From the NCBI GenBank assembly GCA_000272025.2, contig AKCV02000026.1:372001-436000 (forward strand): a DNA stretch of 64,000 nt. The letters are read 5' to 3'. The notes below the pieces were generated by a model. The model ran no database searches and was not told the DNA's origin. It saw only the letters and a list, made by a program, of their open reading frames with translations. The stretch comes from Imbroritus primus (GTDB lineage Bacteria > Pseudomonadota > Gammaproteobacteria > Burkholderiales > Burkholderiaceae). A program made the translations under genes and the position numbers. Numbering within the stretch: the stretch's first letter is position 1; every line of letters begins with the position of its first letter. This document shows, piece by piece, positions 29,006 to 39,374 of the stretch.

Positions 29006-29082
29006 TGCCCGGTAGCAGGAAATTCCGCGAGCCCCAGGCGTGATACCCCCCCTTTCGGGTGGGTTAAAAGTGACCTCTACGT

Positions 29083-29088
29083 TATACT
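29083..29088 (+). promoter_or_regulatory. Probable -10 element of the CotH-like gene
   Basis: TATACT lies 58 bases before the chosen ATG in an AT-richer stretch. The -35 is not clear. Confidence 0.4.
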
Positions 29089-29145
29089 CCCCCTTCGAGC
29101 TATTGGGAAATAGCCGATAACCAAATCAAATACATGGGGGTTGTG

Positions 29146-31029
29146 ATGAACAAGGGTCTATGCTTGACTGTGCTAACCGCCGCACTATTTGTGTCAGCCT
29201 GCGGCGGAGGGGGCGAGGATGGTGACGTTCCGCCAAATGCCGGGCCCCCGGGCGGGCACACGCCAATCATTCCTGGTGTACCACCTACTTCGACAACAGT
29301 ATTTACGCCTGCCTCGGATGACCTGCCAACGGCAATCCAGGTTGACTACCCTGACCAGGCGACGGCGTTGCGTATCGCCGCAAACTATGAATTAACCAAC
29401 GCTCCCGGCTCTGGCCCATATCTGAACTATTCGACCGGCCAATGCTCTGATGCCACCCCGGGAGCTCAAGCCTATCCATCCGGTCGAGTTACCCTCAAAA
29501 CACTGAATCGCACCAGGAGAGCCACCGGTGACGATTGCCTGCCTGAGCAGAAAATTACGGTGTCATCCACGTCAGCGCAGTTCACCGGTGGGAACGCCGA
29601 TATGCGTGTGCGCGGATCGAGCACCAGAGACGCGGCGCAAAAATCTTTCCGTATCCGCACCAAACGAGATTCTGTGACCGGCGTGCGCCCCGCCATGTGG
29701 TACGGCGAGGATACGCTCCAGCTCAACAAGCATCCGTATGACCTGACCCGCGTGCGTAACAAGCTGGCATTCGACCTGATGAAGCAGATTCCGCATCATC
29801 AGTCCATGCGGACGCAATTCGTCGAAGTGGTCTATTCCGACATCGTGAATGCGCCTGCAGACGCTGGCCCCACTGGCAGCCTGGGCCTGTTTACCCACAT
29901 TGAAAAATTCAGCGAGCATTATGTTGCCCTGCGTGGGTGGCAAGTGGCTAACGCTCAGGTTTACAAAGCGGCATCCTTCAACTTCAACCGCAAGAGCGCT
30001 TACGCCTGTAATCCGGACGGGACGGCCAATGCTGCGCTGGAAGCCGCGTTGGAACAGGAGGTCGGTGATGGAAAAAATTGCCCATCGATCATCGCGATGC
30101 TGGATGCGCTGGGAAACACGGCGATTCCTTTTTCCGACACGTTTGATCAGTACTTCAACCGGAATAACTACCTGACATGGCTCTCGAGTGTCATTCTGCT
30201 GGGCAACTACGATACAACCACGCAGAATTTCGCGCTCTATCAGAATCCCGCCAATGGCAAATTCTACTTCCTGCCCTGGGATTATGATGCCGCACTCGAT
30301 TACTCCCGGCAGATCAATGCCACCGGCTATGCGGATTGGGCATATGGGCTGGGTAACTGGTGGGATAGTCCGCTGCACCGCCGTTTCATCATGGAACCGG
30401 GTAATGTCGAATTATTGAAGGCAGCAGTGGCAGAGATTTACAGCAGACATCTCACCAAGGAAGCGGTCCGCACCCTGCTGGATACCTATAAGCCGACCGT
30501 ACAAGGTTTCGCGACGGGTTCTCCTGACAAGGATAACCTTCCGGGCACGGCGATCCAATGGGAGGCCGAGTACAACCGCCTGGTGGATACCATCGAGAAA
30601 AACTACCATGCGTTTCTCGATAGCCTGAAACGTCCCATGCCGTTCTGGTTTACCGTGGTAGGCAACCCGGGAGATCCGATCACCGAACTGCGGTGGAGCT
30701 GGCCGCGCGCTTTTCATCCGCAAGGCCACGCCATCACCTATGAGGCTGAATTTCTGCCTTTTGATCCCGCCGACACGACATTGCCCGCCGGGCAGACAGC
30801 ATTTGACGCGCCGGGCGTACGCACCGTCGTGCGCCATTCGACCGGGGCATCGCCATCATTGCTGGGCGCGCAATTTCCGGCGGGTGCGCACTGGGTGCGA
30901 GTACTGGCCAAGGATCTGACAAACAATACGAGTACGTATGCGTTCGATGATGTTTATGACACGCGCACGCGTCATGGCGTCATCTGTAAAGTGCTACCGC
31001 TCAATACCAATTGTCCGGGTGTGCAGTAA
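29146..31029 (+). CDS. CotH-family kinase-like lipoprotein
   Basis: A 627-residue protein. Residues 1-19 form a lipoprotein signal peptide whose lipobox ends F-V-S-A-C, followed by a G/P-rich linker. The central part matches the spore-coat CotH family: an R-V-R-G-S-S-T-R entry segment, K-S-F-R-I-R-T-K, a L-N-K-H-P-Y-D...R-N-K-L-A-F-D-L segment, and the metal-site-like F-L-P-W-D-Y-D-A-A-L-D. CotH proteins are atypical protein kinases, so this is probably a surface- or periplasm-anchored kinase-like protein. I chose the ATG at 29146 because a GGGGG sequence lies 5 bases upstream; an ATG four codons earlier would leave it inside the gene. Codon use is less GC-biased than in neighbours, suggesting transfer. 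Confidence 0.85.
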   Translation: MNKGLCLTVLTAALFVSACGGGGEDGDVPPNAGPPGGHTPIIPGVPPTSTTVFTPASDDLPTAIQVDYPDQATALRIAANYELTNAPGSGPYLNYSTGQCSDATPGAQAYPSGRVTLKTLNRTRRATGDDCLPEQKITVSSTSAQFTGGNADMRVRGSSTRDAAQKSFRIRTKRDSVTGVRPAMWYGEDTLQLNKHPYDLTRVRNKLAFDLMKQIPHHQSMRTQFVEVVYSDIVNAPADAGPTGSLGLFTHIEKFSEHYVALRGWQVANAQVYKAASFNFNRKSAYACNPDGTANAALEAALEQEVGDGKNCPSIIAMLDALGNTAIPFSDTFDQYFNRNNYLTWLSSVILLGNYDTTTQNFALYQNPANGKFYFLPWDYDAALDYSRQINATGYADWAYGLGNWWDSPLHRRFIMEPGNVELLKAAVAEIYSRHLTKEAVRTLLDTYKPTVQGFATGSPDKDNLPGTAIQWEAEYNRLVDTIEKNYHAFLDSLKRPMPFWFTVVGNPGDPITELRWSWPRAFHPQGHAITYEAEFLPFDPADTTLPAGQTAFDAPGVRTVVRHSTGASPSLLGAQFPAGAHWVRVLAKDLTNNTSTYAFDDVYDTRTRHGVICKVLPLNTNCPGVQ

Positions 31030-32707
<1,678 letters not shown>

Positions 32708-32724
32708 AAAAGCGGTCGTCGCGC

Positions 32725-32754
32725 TTGAATGTGGGGCTGGAACTACGCTATAAT
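32725..32754 (+). promoter_or_regulatory. Sigma-70-type promoter of tRNA-Ser
   Basis: TTGAAT (32725-32730) and a perfect TATAAT (32749-32754) are separated by 18 bases and end 31 bases before the tRNA. This is the best promoter match in the window. Confidence 0.8.
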
Positions 32755-32785
32755 CGCAGCTTCGTCAAAACGACGACCACGATCC

Positions 32786-32876
32786 GGAGAGGTGGCAGAG
32801 TGGTCGAATGCGCCAGACTCGAAATCTGGTTTACGGTTCTTCCGTAACGTGGGTTCGAATCCCACCCTCTCCGCCA
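32786..32876 (+). tRNA. tRNA-Ser(CGA)
   Basis: A 91-base class II tRNA with encoded CCA. The acceptor stem GGAGAGG pairs with CCTCTCC. The anticodon stem CCAGA/TCTGG encloses loop CTCGAAA with anticodon CGA. There is a long variable arm and a normal T arm (GTGGGTTCGAATCCCAC). It reads UCG codons and lies next to serS. Confidence 0.97.
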
Positions 32877-33232
32877 AACACCGCCGCCCGCCATCGGGCG
32901 GCATGATCGTAAGGCCGCAGAGCTGTAGAGCCCCTAAGCGGGTTCTACGTTGCAGCCCGATCTGGATCAGCAAGGGTGGCTTCCTCCCGGCCGGCCTTCA
33001 GCGTACTGCTTCACCACCCTCAAACTTGCCATTCGCCTACTGCCGTGAAACGGCGCCACCACAGCCGTGGATAGACTGTCCGTCATCCGGAAAGTGAGTG
33101 TGGTAGCTGCCTTCGCGGGCGGTTTCATTCGGCTGACTCTGCCAGGCGACAATCGCTTCAGACCGTGCCGAAGGTGACAAGACGGCCATCGAGCAGGATT
33201 GCACGACCCGCCGAGTTGTTTCTTGTCTCACT
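32877..33232. other. Intergenic region between tRNA-Ser and the beta-propeller gene
   Basis: Apart from the hairpin directly after the tRNA, these 356 bases hold no gene, repeat or recognisable prophage attachment remnant. Stops occur in all frames at short intervals. Confidence 0.45.
32883..32902 (+). terminator. GC hairpin after tRNA-Ser
   Basis: A perfect 8-bp stem (32883-32890 with 32895-32902) and 4-base loop, 6 bases after the CCA end. No T run. Confidence 0.5.
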
Positions 33233-33891
33233 TCACGGCTTCAGGTCGCTTCGGCCGGCGTATCGTGCGAACTTTGGGGCTATCTCCCGCCCCACAAAAA
33301 AACGGTCGTGTCCGTCGGATTCCAGCCCCGACACCGCCATTCCCGGCGGCATGTCCAGTCGTTCCAGCACTTCACCCGTCGCAGGATCGATGCGGCGAAC
33401 ATCGCTTTCATCGTTTTCCCAGGTGCCATGCCAGAGTTCATCGTCGACCCACGTGACGCCGGTGACGAAGCGATCGGTTTCGATTGTGCGCAGCACTGTT
33501 CCCGTCGCGGGATCCACCTGATAAATCTTGCGGCCGCGGTGCTGTCCGATCCAGAGCGTGCCTTCGGCCCAGGCAAGGCCGGAATCGTCGCGATCGCCGG
33601 GCGCCGGAATCGTGGCTCGCGTTGCGCGCGCAGGCGTTGATTGGCGGCCTCGCGCTGCTCGGCGGCGCGTTGTTGCAGCAACCGGGTTTGCTGGTCGCGC
33701 AATGGATCGGTGCCCGTGGCGCTGGCTGACGCGCCGGGCCGGGCTGCGGTCTGGGCCACCAGCACCGGATCAACTGCGCTGTGCTCCCCACCGTGGCGGG
33801 GTGCGGCGGATGCTCCAGCGCCATGGCTGCTGGTGCCGGCGGCCAGCAAACCGGCCAGCAGGGTGGCTCGAAGCAATCGTAGGATGGTCAT
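33233..33891 (-). pseudogene. Secreted beta-propeller protein gene with a one-base frameshift
   Basis: The gene starts at the ATG at 33891 with a clear signal peptide (T-I-L-R-L-L-R-A-T-L-L-A-G-L-L-A-A-G). A Q/R/A/E-rich helix follows (T-R-L-L-Q-Q-R-A-A-E-Q-R-E). Near 33601-33610 the frame breaks. Restoring one C in the TTCC run joins it to P-A-P-G-D-R-D-D-S-G-L-A-W-A-E-G, which continues as repeated blades: W-I-G-Q...V-D-P-A-T-G, then W-H-G-T-W-E...I-D-P-A-T-G. These repeats resemble SMP-30/glutamine-cyclotransferase-like propellers. Total length about 219 residues if repaired. Either a recent pseudogene or a base-calling error. Confidence 0.75.
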
Positions 33892-34055
33892 GCGCACCCT
33901 CCTGATATTTGGTGCTGTTCCATCATAGCCGTGATCCGCGAAGGTGCCGTGGTGCTGTCGAATCACGTGCGCGGAAGCCATCCGGCCGTGCCGGGGCGGG
34001 CGGTTTGCTGCCGTGCCGCCATGACACCGACCGCCAGCGGACGCTGGCTTATTGC

Positions 34056-34061
34056 TAGAAT
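34056..34061 (+). promoter_or_regulatory. Possible -10 element of the DUF748 gene
   Basis: TAGAAT lies 32 bases before the ATG at 34093, which fits that start better than the upstream in-frame codons. No good -35. Confidence 0.35.
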
Positions 34062-34092
34062 CGGCACATTGCCAGATATTTCCTGCCATTCC

Positions 34093-37000
34093 ATGCCCAA
34101 GATCGCGTTGCCGAATATCCCGGTCAAGCACAAGCGTCGCATTCTGACCACCGGAAAAGTGCTGCTGGCCACGGCGGTGGTCTTGAGCGTCGCAGCCTGG
34201 CTCGGCGGACCGCCGCTGATCCGATCGGTGGTGACCGACAAGCTCAGTACACAGTTGGGGCGGAAGGTGACGTTCGGCGAAGTCAATGTCAATCCGCTCA
34301 GGCTGGCTGCCCGGATCCACGATATCGCCATCTATGAGCCGGACCAGAAGGCCAAGATGGTGTCCGTGGGCGAGCTGGCGGTGAACCTGTCGTTTACCAG
34401 CCTGTTGCGCCTGGCGCCGGTGCTCGATGAGTTGACGGTGGATCAGCCGGTGGTGAACGTGGCCTACCTGGGTGACGACCGCTTCAGCTTTTCCGATATC
34501 GTCGATCGCCTGGCCGCCGAGCCGAAGGATCCGGCTGCCAAGCCGGCGCGGTTTTCGCTGAACAACATCCGCGTCATGCGCGGGGAGTTCCGGTACGACG
34601 ACCGCGTGCATCAAAGCCAGCATACGGTCACCGATCTCAATGTGGCGCTGCCATTCCTGTCGAACCTGCCATATGCGGCCGATATCTATACGGAGCCATC
34701 GTTCCGCGCCAATATCGACGGTTCGCCGATCTTCGTGGATGGCGAGGTGTTGCCGTTCGCCTCGAGCCACAAGGCTTCCATCCAGGTCAACCTCGACGGT
34801 CTTCAATTGCCGCGTTTCATGCCGTTCGTGGCGACGACGATGCGCGGCAAGGTCGAGTCGGGATTGCTGGATACGCGGTTGCATGTCCAGTTCGAGCAGA
34901 AGGAGAGCAAGCAGAGCGTCGTCGTCAGTGGAACCGCAGGCGTGCGCGACATGAAGCTCGTTGACGGTGCACGTGCGCCCGTTCTGCAATGGCGGGCCCT
35001 GCAGGTGACGCTCGATGACAGCGAGCCGTTGAGCCAGCGCGTGGGCATACACGAAGTTAAGCTGGATGCTCCCGAAATCTGGGTCGACCGGGCAGCGGAC
35101 GGGACCTTGAACCTGCAACGGCTGTTTGTCAGCCCTGCCGCGCCAGCAGCGTCCGCCGGGCAGGTGAAGCCGGTCGCCATGCCGGCTTCCGGTACACCCG
35201 TCGTTCAGGCCCAGCCCGCTCAATCATCGCCATCCGCCCAGGCGTCCAAGCCTGCGGCTCCGGCTGCGGCTCCACAGGCCAAGGCCGAAGCCCGGATTTT
35301 CGATCTCGACAAGTTGCTGGTGCAGGGCGGTACCGTGCACGTGCGGGATGCCGGTTTCCGAGGTGCCAACGGCCAGCCGGCCACCGTCGATCTGAACGAT
35401 GTCGCGATCAGCGTGGCGCAGTTCTCGACAGCCGGCGATACGCCTGCGCCGCTCAGCGTGGCAGCCACCATTCAGGATGGCGGCCGGGTGAAGACGAATG
35501 GCACATTGCGCTTCGCCGGGCAGGCCGTGGAAGGCAAGCTGGCGCTCGAGGCAATCAAGCCGCATCGCTTCGCGCCGTTCTATGCGAGTGCATTTGCCGG
35601 GCAACTGGGCGATACGGAAATCCATGGCGATCTGAACTATCGCGTCGCTTGGCCGGCGAGCGGCGTGCAGGCCGTGCTGAGCGACTCGTCCGCCAGCCTG
35701 CGCAATCTGCAGGTAACCCTGCCGAAGGCCAAGACGCCAGCCATCAGCGCGCGCGAGATTGACCTGAGTGGCGTGGAGTTCGATCTTGCCAAGCAGACGG
35801 TTGCACTGGCCGGGGTGGCCATCGATGGCGCCAAGGTGGCCGCGACCCGCGCCGCAAATGGCGATATCGATCTTGCCGCCCTGGGCGGGTCGGGTGCATC
35901 GTCGCCGGCGTCCGCCGCAAAGGCTCCGTCCAGGGCGACAGCACCGTGGCGCGTGGCGCTTGGCAAGCTGACGCTGGCGGGCAGTGAGGTCGTGTGGGAA
36001 GACAAGGCCGTGGCGGCTGCCAATGGCGGCAAACCGGCCAGCCTGAAGTGGCGCAATCTTAAGGGGCAGGTTGAGAATATCCAGTATCCGTTCGTCCGTG
36101 GCGAGCAGGGCCGCTGGCCAATGACGCTGGCCTTCAGCGATGCCCGCAAGGGAACCGCCAGCGTGAGTGGCCAGCTCGCGCCGGAACCGTTTGCCGCCGA
36201 TCTCAAGCTGGATCTGCGTGCGCTTGATATTGCCGCGTTCCAGCCCTACGCTGCCGAGTACAGCAACGCGGTGATCGCCGGCGGTGCGCTGACGGCGGCA
36301 GGCCGTCTGGTGACGCGTACCGAGCCCGGCAAGGCGGCGCGCACCAGTTACACAGGTAACCTGCGCCTGGCGAACCTGCGCGCGGTCGACAAGGTCAGTG
36401 GCGACAGCTTCCTGCGTTGGCGTGCGCTTGACGTTTCGCGGATCGACGCGCAGTTGAACACCCGGCAGAATCCCGTGGATATTACGCTGGGCGATGTGTC
36501 GCTGGCGGACTTCTATGCGCGGGTGATTCTCAATGCCGACGGTCGCTTGAACCTTGCTGACATCCGGGCGCGGCCCGAGGCCGGGACGGTCGGCAAGAGC
36601 CTGACGGAAGCGTCGGCCGTGCCAGCCCCGAACGTGCAGACGGGCAATCAGACAGCGACCGCGCCGGTGCCAACCACACCCAAGGATGGCCCGCCGCCGA
36701 TGGTACGCGTGGGGCGTGTGAGCTTGCAGAAAGGCAACATCAATTTCTCGGATTTCTTTGTCAAGCCGAACTACACCACCAACCTGACCGGGCTGGAAGG
36801 TACGATCTCGCGCGTGGCCTCGGATGATCCCAAGCCGGCCGATGTGTCGATCAAGGGGCGTGTGGATGGCGACGCGCCGATTAGCATCACGGGCCAGGTC
36901 AATCCGTTCTCGACACAACTGTTCCTCGATCTGCAGGCGCAGGCCAAGGGGATTGAACTCACGCGGCTGACGCCGTATGCCGCCAAGTACGCGGGTTATC

Positions 37001-37899
37001 CGATCACCAAGGGCAAGCTCAATGTCGATGTGACATACCACATCGAGAACGGCCAGCTGCAGGCGAGCAACAAGCTGTTCCTCGACCAGCTGACCTTCGG
37101 CGAACGTGTCGACAGCCCGGATGCCACCAAGTTACCGGTGCTGCTGGCCGTCGCGCTGCTGAAGAACAGCCGCGGCGAGATCGACGTCAACCTGCCGGTG
37201 TCCGGCTCATTGTCCGATCCACAGTTCAGCGTTGGCGGGGTGATCATTCGGGTCATCATCAACCTGCTCACCAAGGCGATTACGTCGCCGTTCTCGCTGA
37301 TTGCTTCGGCGTTCGGAGATGGTGGTGGTGGAGAAGGGCTGGGCTATATCGAGTTCGATCCGGGTACGTCGCGCCTGACCGATGCGCAGGAGAAGAAGCT
37401 GGGCACGATCGCCAAGGCGCTAACCGACCGGCCGGCGCTCAAGCTGGAAATCATCGGCCGCGTTGATCCGGATACCGATCGCGATGGCGCCAAGCGTGAG
37501 TACATGATGCGCCGGGTGCGCGCACAGAAACGCCAGGACCTCGTATCGCAAGGCGGCGGCGCCAATCCGGAAGAGGTCGAAGTGCAGCCGCAGGAGTACG
37601 CCAAGTATCTGGAGCGCGCCTACAAGAACGAATCGTTCAAGAAGCCACGCAACATGATTGGCCTGACGAAATCGCTGCCCGTGGCCGAGATGGAAAAGCT
37701 GATGATGGAAAACGCACCCGTCGGCGAAGCGGAGCTCAAGGCGCTGGCCGAGCGCCGCGCATCGGCAGTCAAGAGATATCTTGAGGAAGAGGGCAAGGTG
37801 CCGAATGAGCGCCTGTTCCTGGTAACACCAAAACTCAACGCGGACGGCATCACCGACAAGGGCAAGCCCAGCCGCGTGGATTTCGCAGTACAGCTTTGA
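34093..37899 (+). CDS. DUF748/AsmA-like envelope protein
   Basis: A very large protein (1268 residues from this start). A basic N-terminus (K-H-K-R-R-I-L) is followed by one membrane segment at about residues 20-38 and a long periplasmic beta-rich body with AsmA-like repeats. Typical marks are R-K-V-T-F-G-E-V-N-V-N-P at residues 57-68 and I-S-I-T-G-Q-V-N-P-F near residue 930. Two A/P/Q-rich linkers (around 365-405 and 835-870) separate blocks. The C-terminus has a segment (Y-I-E-F-D-P-G-T-S-R-L) resembling OmpA-like domains. AsmA-clan proteins are thought to move lipids between membranes; DUF748 itself is uncharacterised. An upstream start at 33931 or 34021 is possible. Confidence 0.85.
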   Translation: MPKIALPNIPVKHKRRILTTGKVLLATAVVLSVAAWLGGPPLIRSVVTDKLSTQLGRKVTFGEVNVNPLRLAARIHDIAIYEPDQKAKMVSVGELAVNLSFTSLLRLAPVLDELTVDQPVVNVAYLGDDRFSFSDIVDRLAAEPKDPAAKPARFSLNNIRVMRGEFRYDDRVHQSQHTVTDLNVALPFLSNLPYAADIYTEPSFRANIDGSPIFVDGEVLPFASSHKASIQVNLDGLQLPRFMPFVATTMRGKVESGLLDTRLHVQFEQKESKQSVVVSGTAGVRDMKLVDGARAPVLQWRALQVTLDDSEPLSQRVGIHEVKLDAPEIWVDRAADGTLNLQRLFVSPAAPAASAGQVKPVAMPASGTPVVQAQPAQSSPSAQASKPAAPAAAPQAKAEARIFDLDKLLVQGGTVHVRDAGFRGANGQPATVDLNDVAISVAQFSTAGDTPAPLSVAATIQDGGRVKTNGTLRFAGQAVEGKLALEAIKPHRFAPFYASAFAGQLGDTEIHGDLNYRVAWPASGVQAVLSDSSASLRNLQVTLPKAKTPAISAREIDLSGVEFDLAKQTVALAGVAIDGAKVAATRAANGDIDLAALGGSGASSPASAAKAPSRATAPWRVALGKLTLAGSEVVWEDKAVAAANGGKPASLKWRNLKGQVENIQYPFVRGEQGRWPMTLAFSDARKGTASVSGQLAPEPFAADLKLDLRALDIAAFQPYAAEYSNAVIAGGALTAAGRLVTRTEPGKAARTSYTGNLRLANLRAVDKVSGDSFLRWRALDVSRIDAQLNTRQNPVDITLGDVSLADFYARVILNADGRLNLADIRARPEAGTVGKSLTEASAVPAPNVQTGNQTATAPVPTTPKDGPPPMVRVGRVSLQKGNINFSDFFVKPNYTTNLTGLEGTISRVASDDPKPADVSIKGRVDGDAPISITGQVNPFSTQLFLDLQAQAKGIELTRLTPYAAKYAGYPITKGKLNVDVTYHIENGQLQASNKLFLDQLTFGERVDSPDATKLPVLLAVALLKNSRGEIDVNLPVSGSLSDPQFSVGGVIIRVIINLLTKAITSPFSLIASAFGDGGGGEGLGYIEFDPGTSRLTDAQEKKLGTIAKALTDRPALKLEIIGRVDPDTDRDGAKREYMMRRVRAQKRQDLVSQGGGANPEEVEVQPQEYAKYLERAYKNESFKKPRNMIGLTKSLPVAEMEKLMMENAPVGEAELKALAERRASAVKRYLEEEGKVPNERLFLVTPKLNADGITDKGKPSRVDFAVQL

Positions 37900-38006
37900 C
37901 ATGCCAGGCCGGTACGGTTGACGTCACGTACCGGCCACCACCAAGCAGTTCGCTGGCACGCATGCATGTGCAGTGGCGCATCCGTGCTGCCAGATCCATA
38001 CTGATT

Positions 38007-38083
38007 GCACACCGCACACCGCACACCGCACACCGCACACCGCACACCGCACACCGCACACCGCACACCGCACACCGCACACC
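38007..38083. repeat. Tandem array: 11 perfect copies of GCACACC
   Basis: Counting base by base gives eleven uninterrupted 7-bp units, then GC. A 7-bp unit shifts any reading frame, but here the array is intergenic, 108 bases after a stop and 281 bases before the next start. Copy number is likely variable between strains. Confidence 0.95.
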
Positions 38084-38264
38084 GCTGACGCGCCTCGCGC
38101 ATGCTTTTTTTGCAGTCGTCCAATGTACGACTCCTGTCTCCACACCTGCCATCGTCCGTAGTCGCATCCACCGCTTGGATCGAGTGCGCCGCAGCATTTT
38201 TTCTCCGTGCGGGTTTCCCCTGATAGTCGCTGCGCGGTCAGGCTCCTATTCTTGAATCCGAATC

Positions 38265-38284
38265 AGAATTCGAATTTCAATTCT
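38265..38284. promoter_or_regulatory. Candidate operator: AT-rich near-palindrome
   Basis: A 20-bp dyad (AGAATT at 38265-38270 matched by AATTCT at 38279-38284, 16 of 20 positions symmetrical) lies 80 bases before the importer operon start in GC-rich DNA. It could be the target of the TetR regulator encoded downstream; this is inference. Confidence 0.4.
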
Positions 38285-38363
38285 AATTCTTCAGCTTCAA
38301 GTACGTGCCAGGCAGCCCGCAGAAATGCGGCTTTCATAGATGACTCGCCCCGAGGAAACCGTC

Positions 38364-39374
38364 ATGACCCCACGCCGTCTTGTGCAGTCCATTTGTGCCG
38401 CTCTTACCCTTGTTGCCGCCGTGCCTGCCTATGCGCAGCGGGAGGTGGTGCGTTACCAGGAGTATCCGGGATCGATCATTCACCTCGGCAACTGGGTGAT
38501 GAAAGAAAAAGGCTTCTGCGAGAAGCAGGGGCTGGACTGCCAGACCGTGCTGCTGGCAAGCGGCCCGCTGGCTCAGCAAGCGGCCGCGGCCAAGAGCGTC
38601 GACATGATCGTCAGCTCCATGGACGTGATGCTGCAGGCAGCGTCCAAGGGCAATGACCTGATGGTCGTCGGTTCGATGATGACCAACAACATCTATTCGT
38701 TGTCGGTTGGCGCGCATGTGCCGCAGCCCAATGCCGCCGCTGGCTATGGCGGCAACATGAAGGACCTGGCCGACAAGCGGATCGGCGTTAGTGCGCGCGG
38801 GTCGGCAACGGAGATGTATGTGAAGTCGCTGTTCGCCGGCGCGGGCGTGCCGAGCGACAAGGTGACTTTCATCGCCGTGGGCGGTCCGCCGTCGGCCTAT
38901 GCGGCGCTCCAGGCCAAGCAGGTGGATGCCATCCTGAGCTGGGATCCGGTGCCGGCGCTGTGCGAGGCGACCAAAAGCTGTACCGTGGCGGTGGACATGC
39001 GCAAGGGCCAGGGGCCTGACGATGTGAAAGCCATGAACGGCGGGTTCGTCGTGTGGCAGGCGCGCCGCGAATACGTGGAGAAGGAAGCCGGCAAGATCGA
39101 GAAGTTCCTGCGTGCCCAGGACGAAGCCTTTGCCTGGCTGCGTGATCCGAAGAATGCGGCAGAGACGCTGGAGATCGCCAAGAAATACTTCAAGCTCGGC
39201 GATGTGCCGAACCGCGAGCAGGTGATCCAGCAAGTGGTGACCGAGACGGTTGGCCAATATGGCGCGAAGCTCGACCGAAAGGTGATCGACGGCTTCAATC
39301 AGTTCCTCGTGAAGAACAAGATGATCGACAAGCCGCTGGACGTGAAGCGCGTCGTCTACTCGAAAGCGCCATGA
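38364..39374 (+). CDS. NitT/TauT-type ABC transporter substrate-binding protein
   Basis: A 336-residue periplasmic protein with a signal peptide (residues 1-25, ending A-Y-A) and a fold typical of the SsuA/TauA/NrtA group. I chose the ATG at 38364 because GAGGAAA lies 7-13 bases upstream; an ATG eight codons earlier lacks one. The mature part reads Y-P-G-S-I-I-H-L-G-N, then the family's M-L-Q-A-A-S-K-G-N-D-L-M-V-V-G segment. Ligands in this family include sulfonates, nitrate, aromatic acids and pyrimidines; this one is not assignable. The stop overlaps the ATPase start (ATGA). Confidence 0.88.
   Translation: MTPRRLVQSICAALTLVAAVPAYAQREVVRYQEYPGSIIHLGNWVMKEKGFCEKQGLDCQTVLLASGPLAQQAAAAKSVDMIVSSMDVMLQAASKGNDLMVVGSMMTNNIYSLSVGAHVPQPNAAAGYGGNMKDLADKRIGVSARGSATEMYVKSLFAGAGVPSDKVTFIAVGGPPSAYAALQAKQVDAILSWDPVPALCEATKSCTVAVDMRKGQGPDDVKAMNGGFVVWQARREYVEKEAGKIEKFLRAQDEAFAWLRDPKNAAETLEIAKKYFKLGDVPNREQVIQQVVTETVGQYGAKLDRKVIDGFNQFLVKNKMIDKPLDVKRVVYSKAP

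Larger units (their letters stand above)
37900..38363. other. Intergenic region with a 7-bp repeat array and an AT-rich dyad
   Basis: The 464 bases between the DUF748 gene and the importer operon contain eleven copies of a heptamer (38007-38083). A strikingly AT-rich stretch around 38250-38295 includes a near-palindrome. No gene is supported. Confidence 0.6.

Noticed and set aside
32786..33232. Genomic-island integration at tRNA-Ser
   Set aside because: No integrase and no repeat of the tRNA 3' end was found in the following sequence.
35224..37041. 605-codon minus-strand ORF inside the DUF748 gene
   Set aside because: Antisense shadow; composition typical of reversed GC-rich coding sequence, no ribosome-binding site or motif.
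38007..38083. CRISPR array
   Set aside because: The units are 7 bp and directly adjacent with no spacers; this is a simple tandem repeat.
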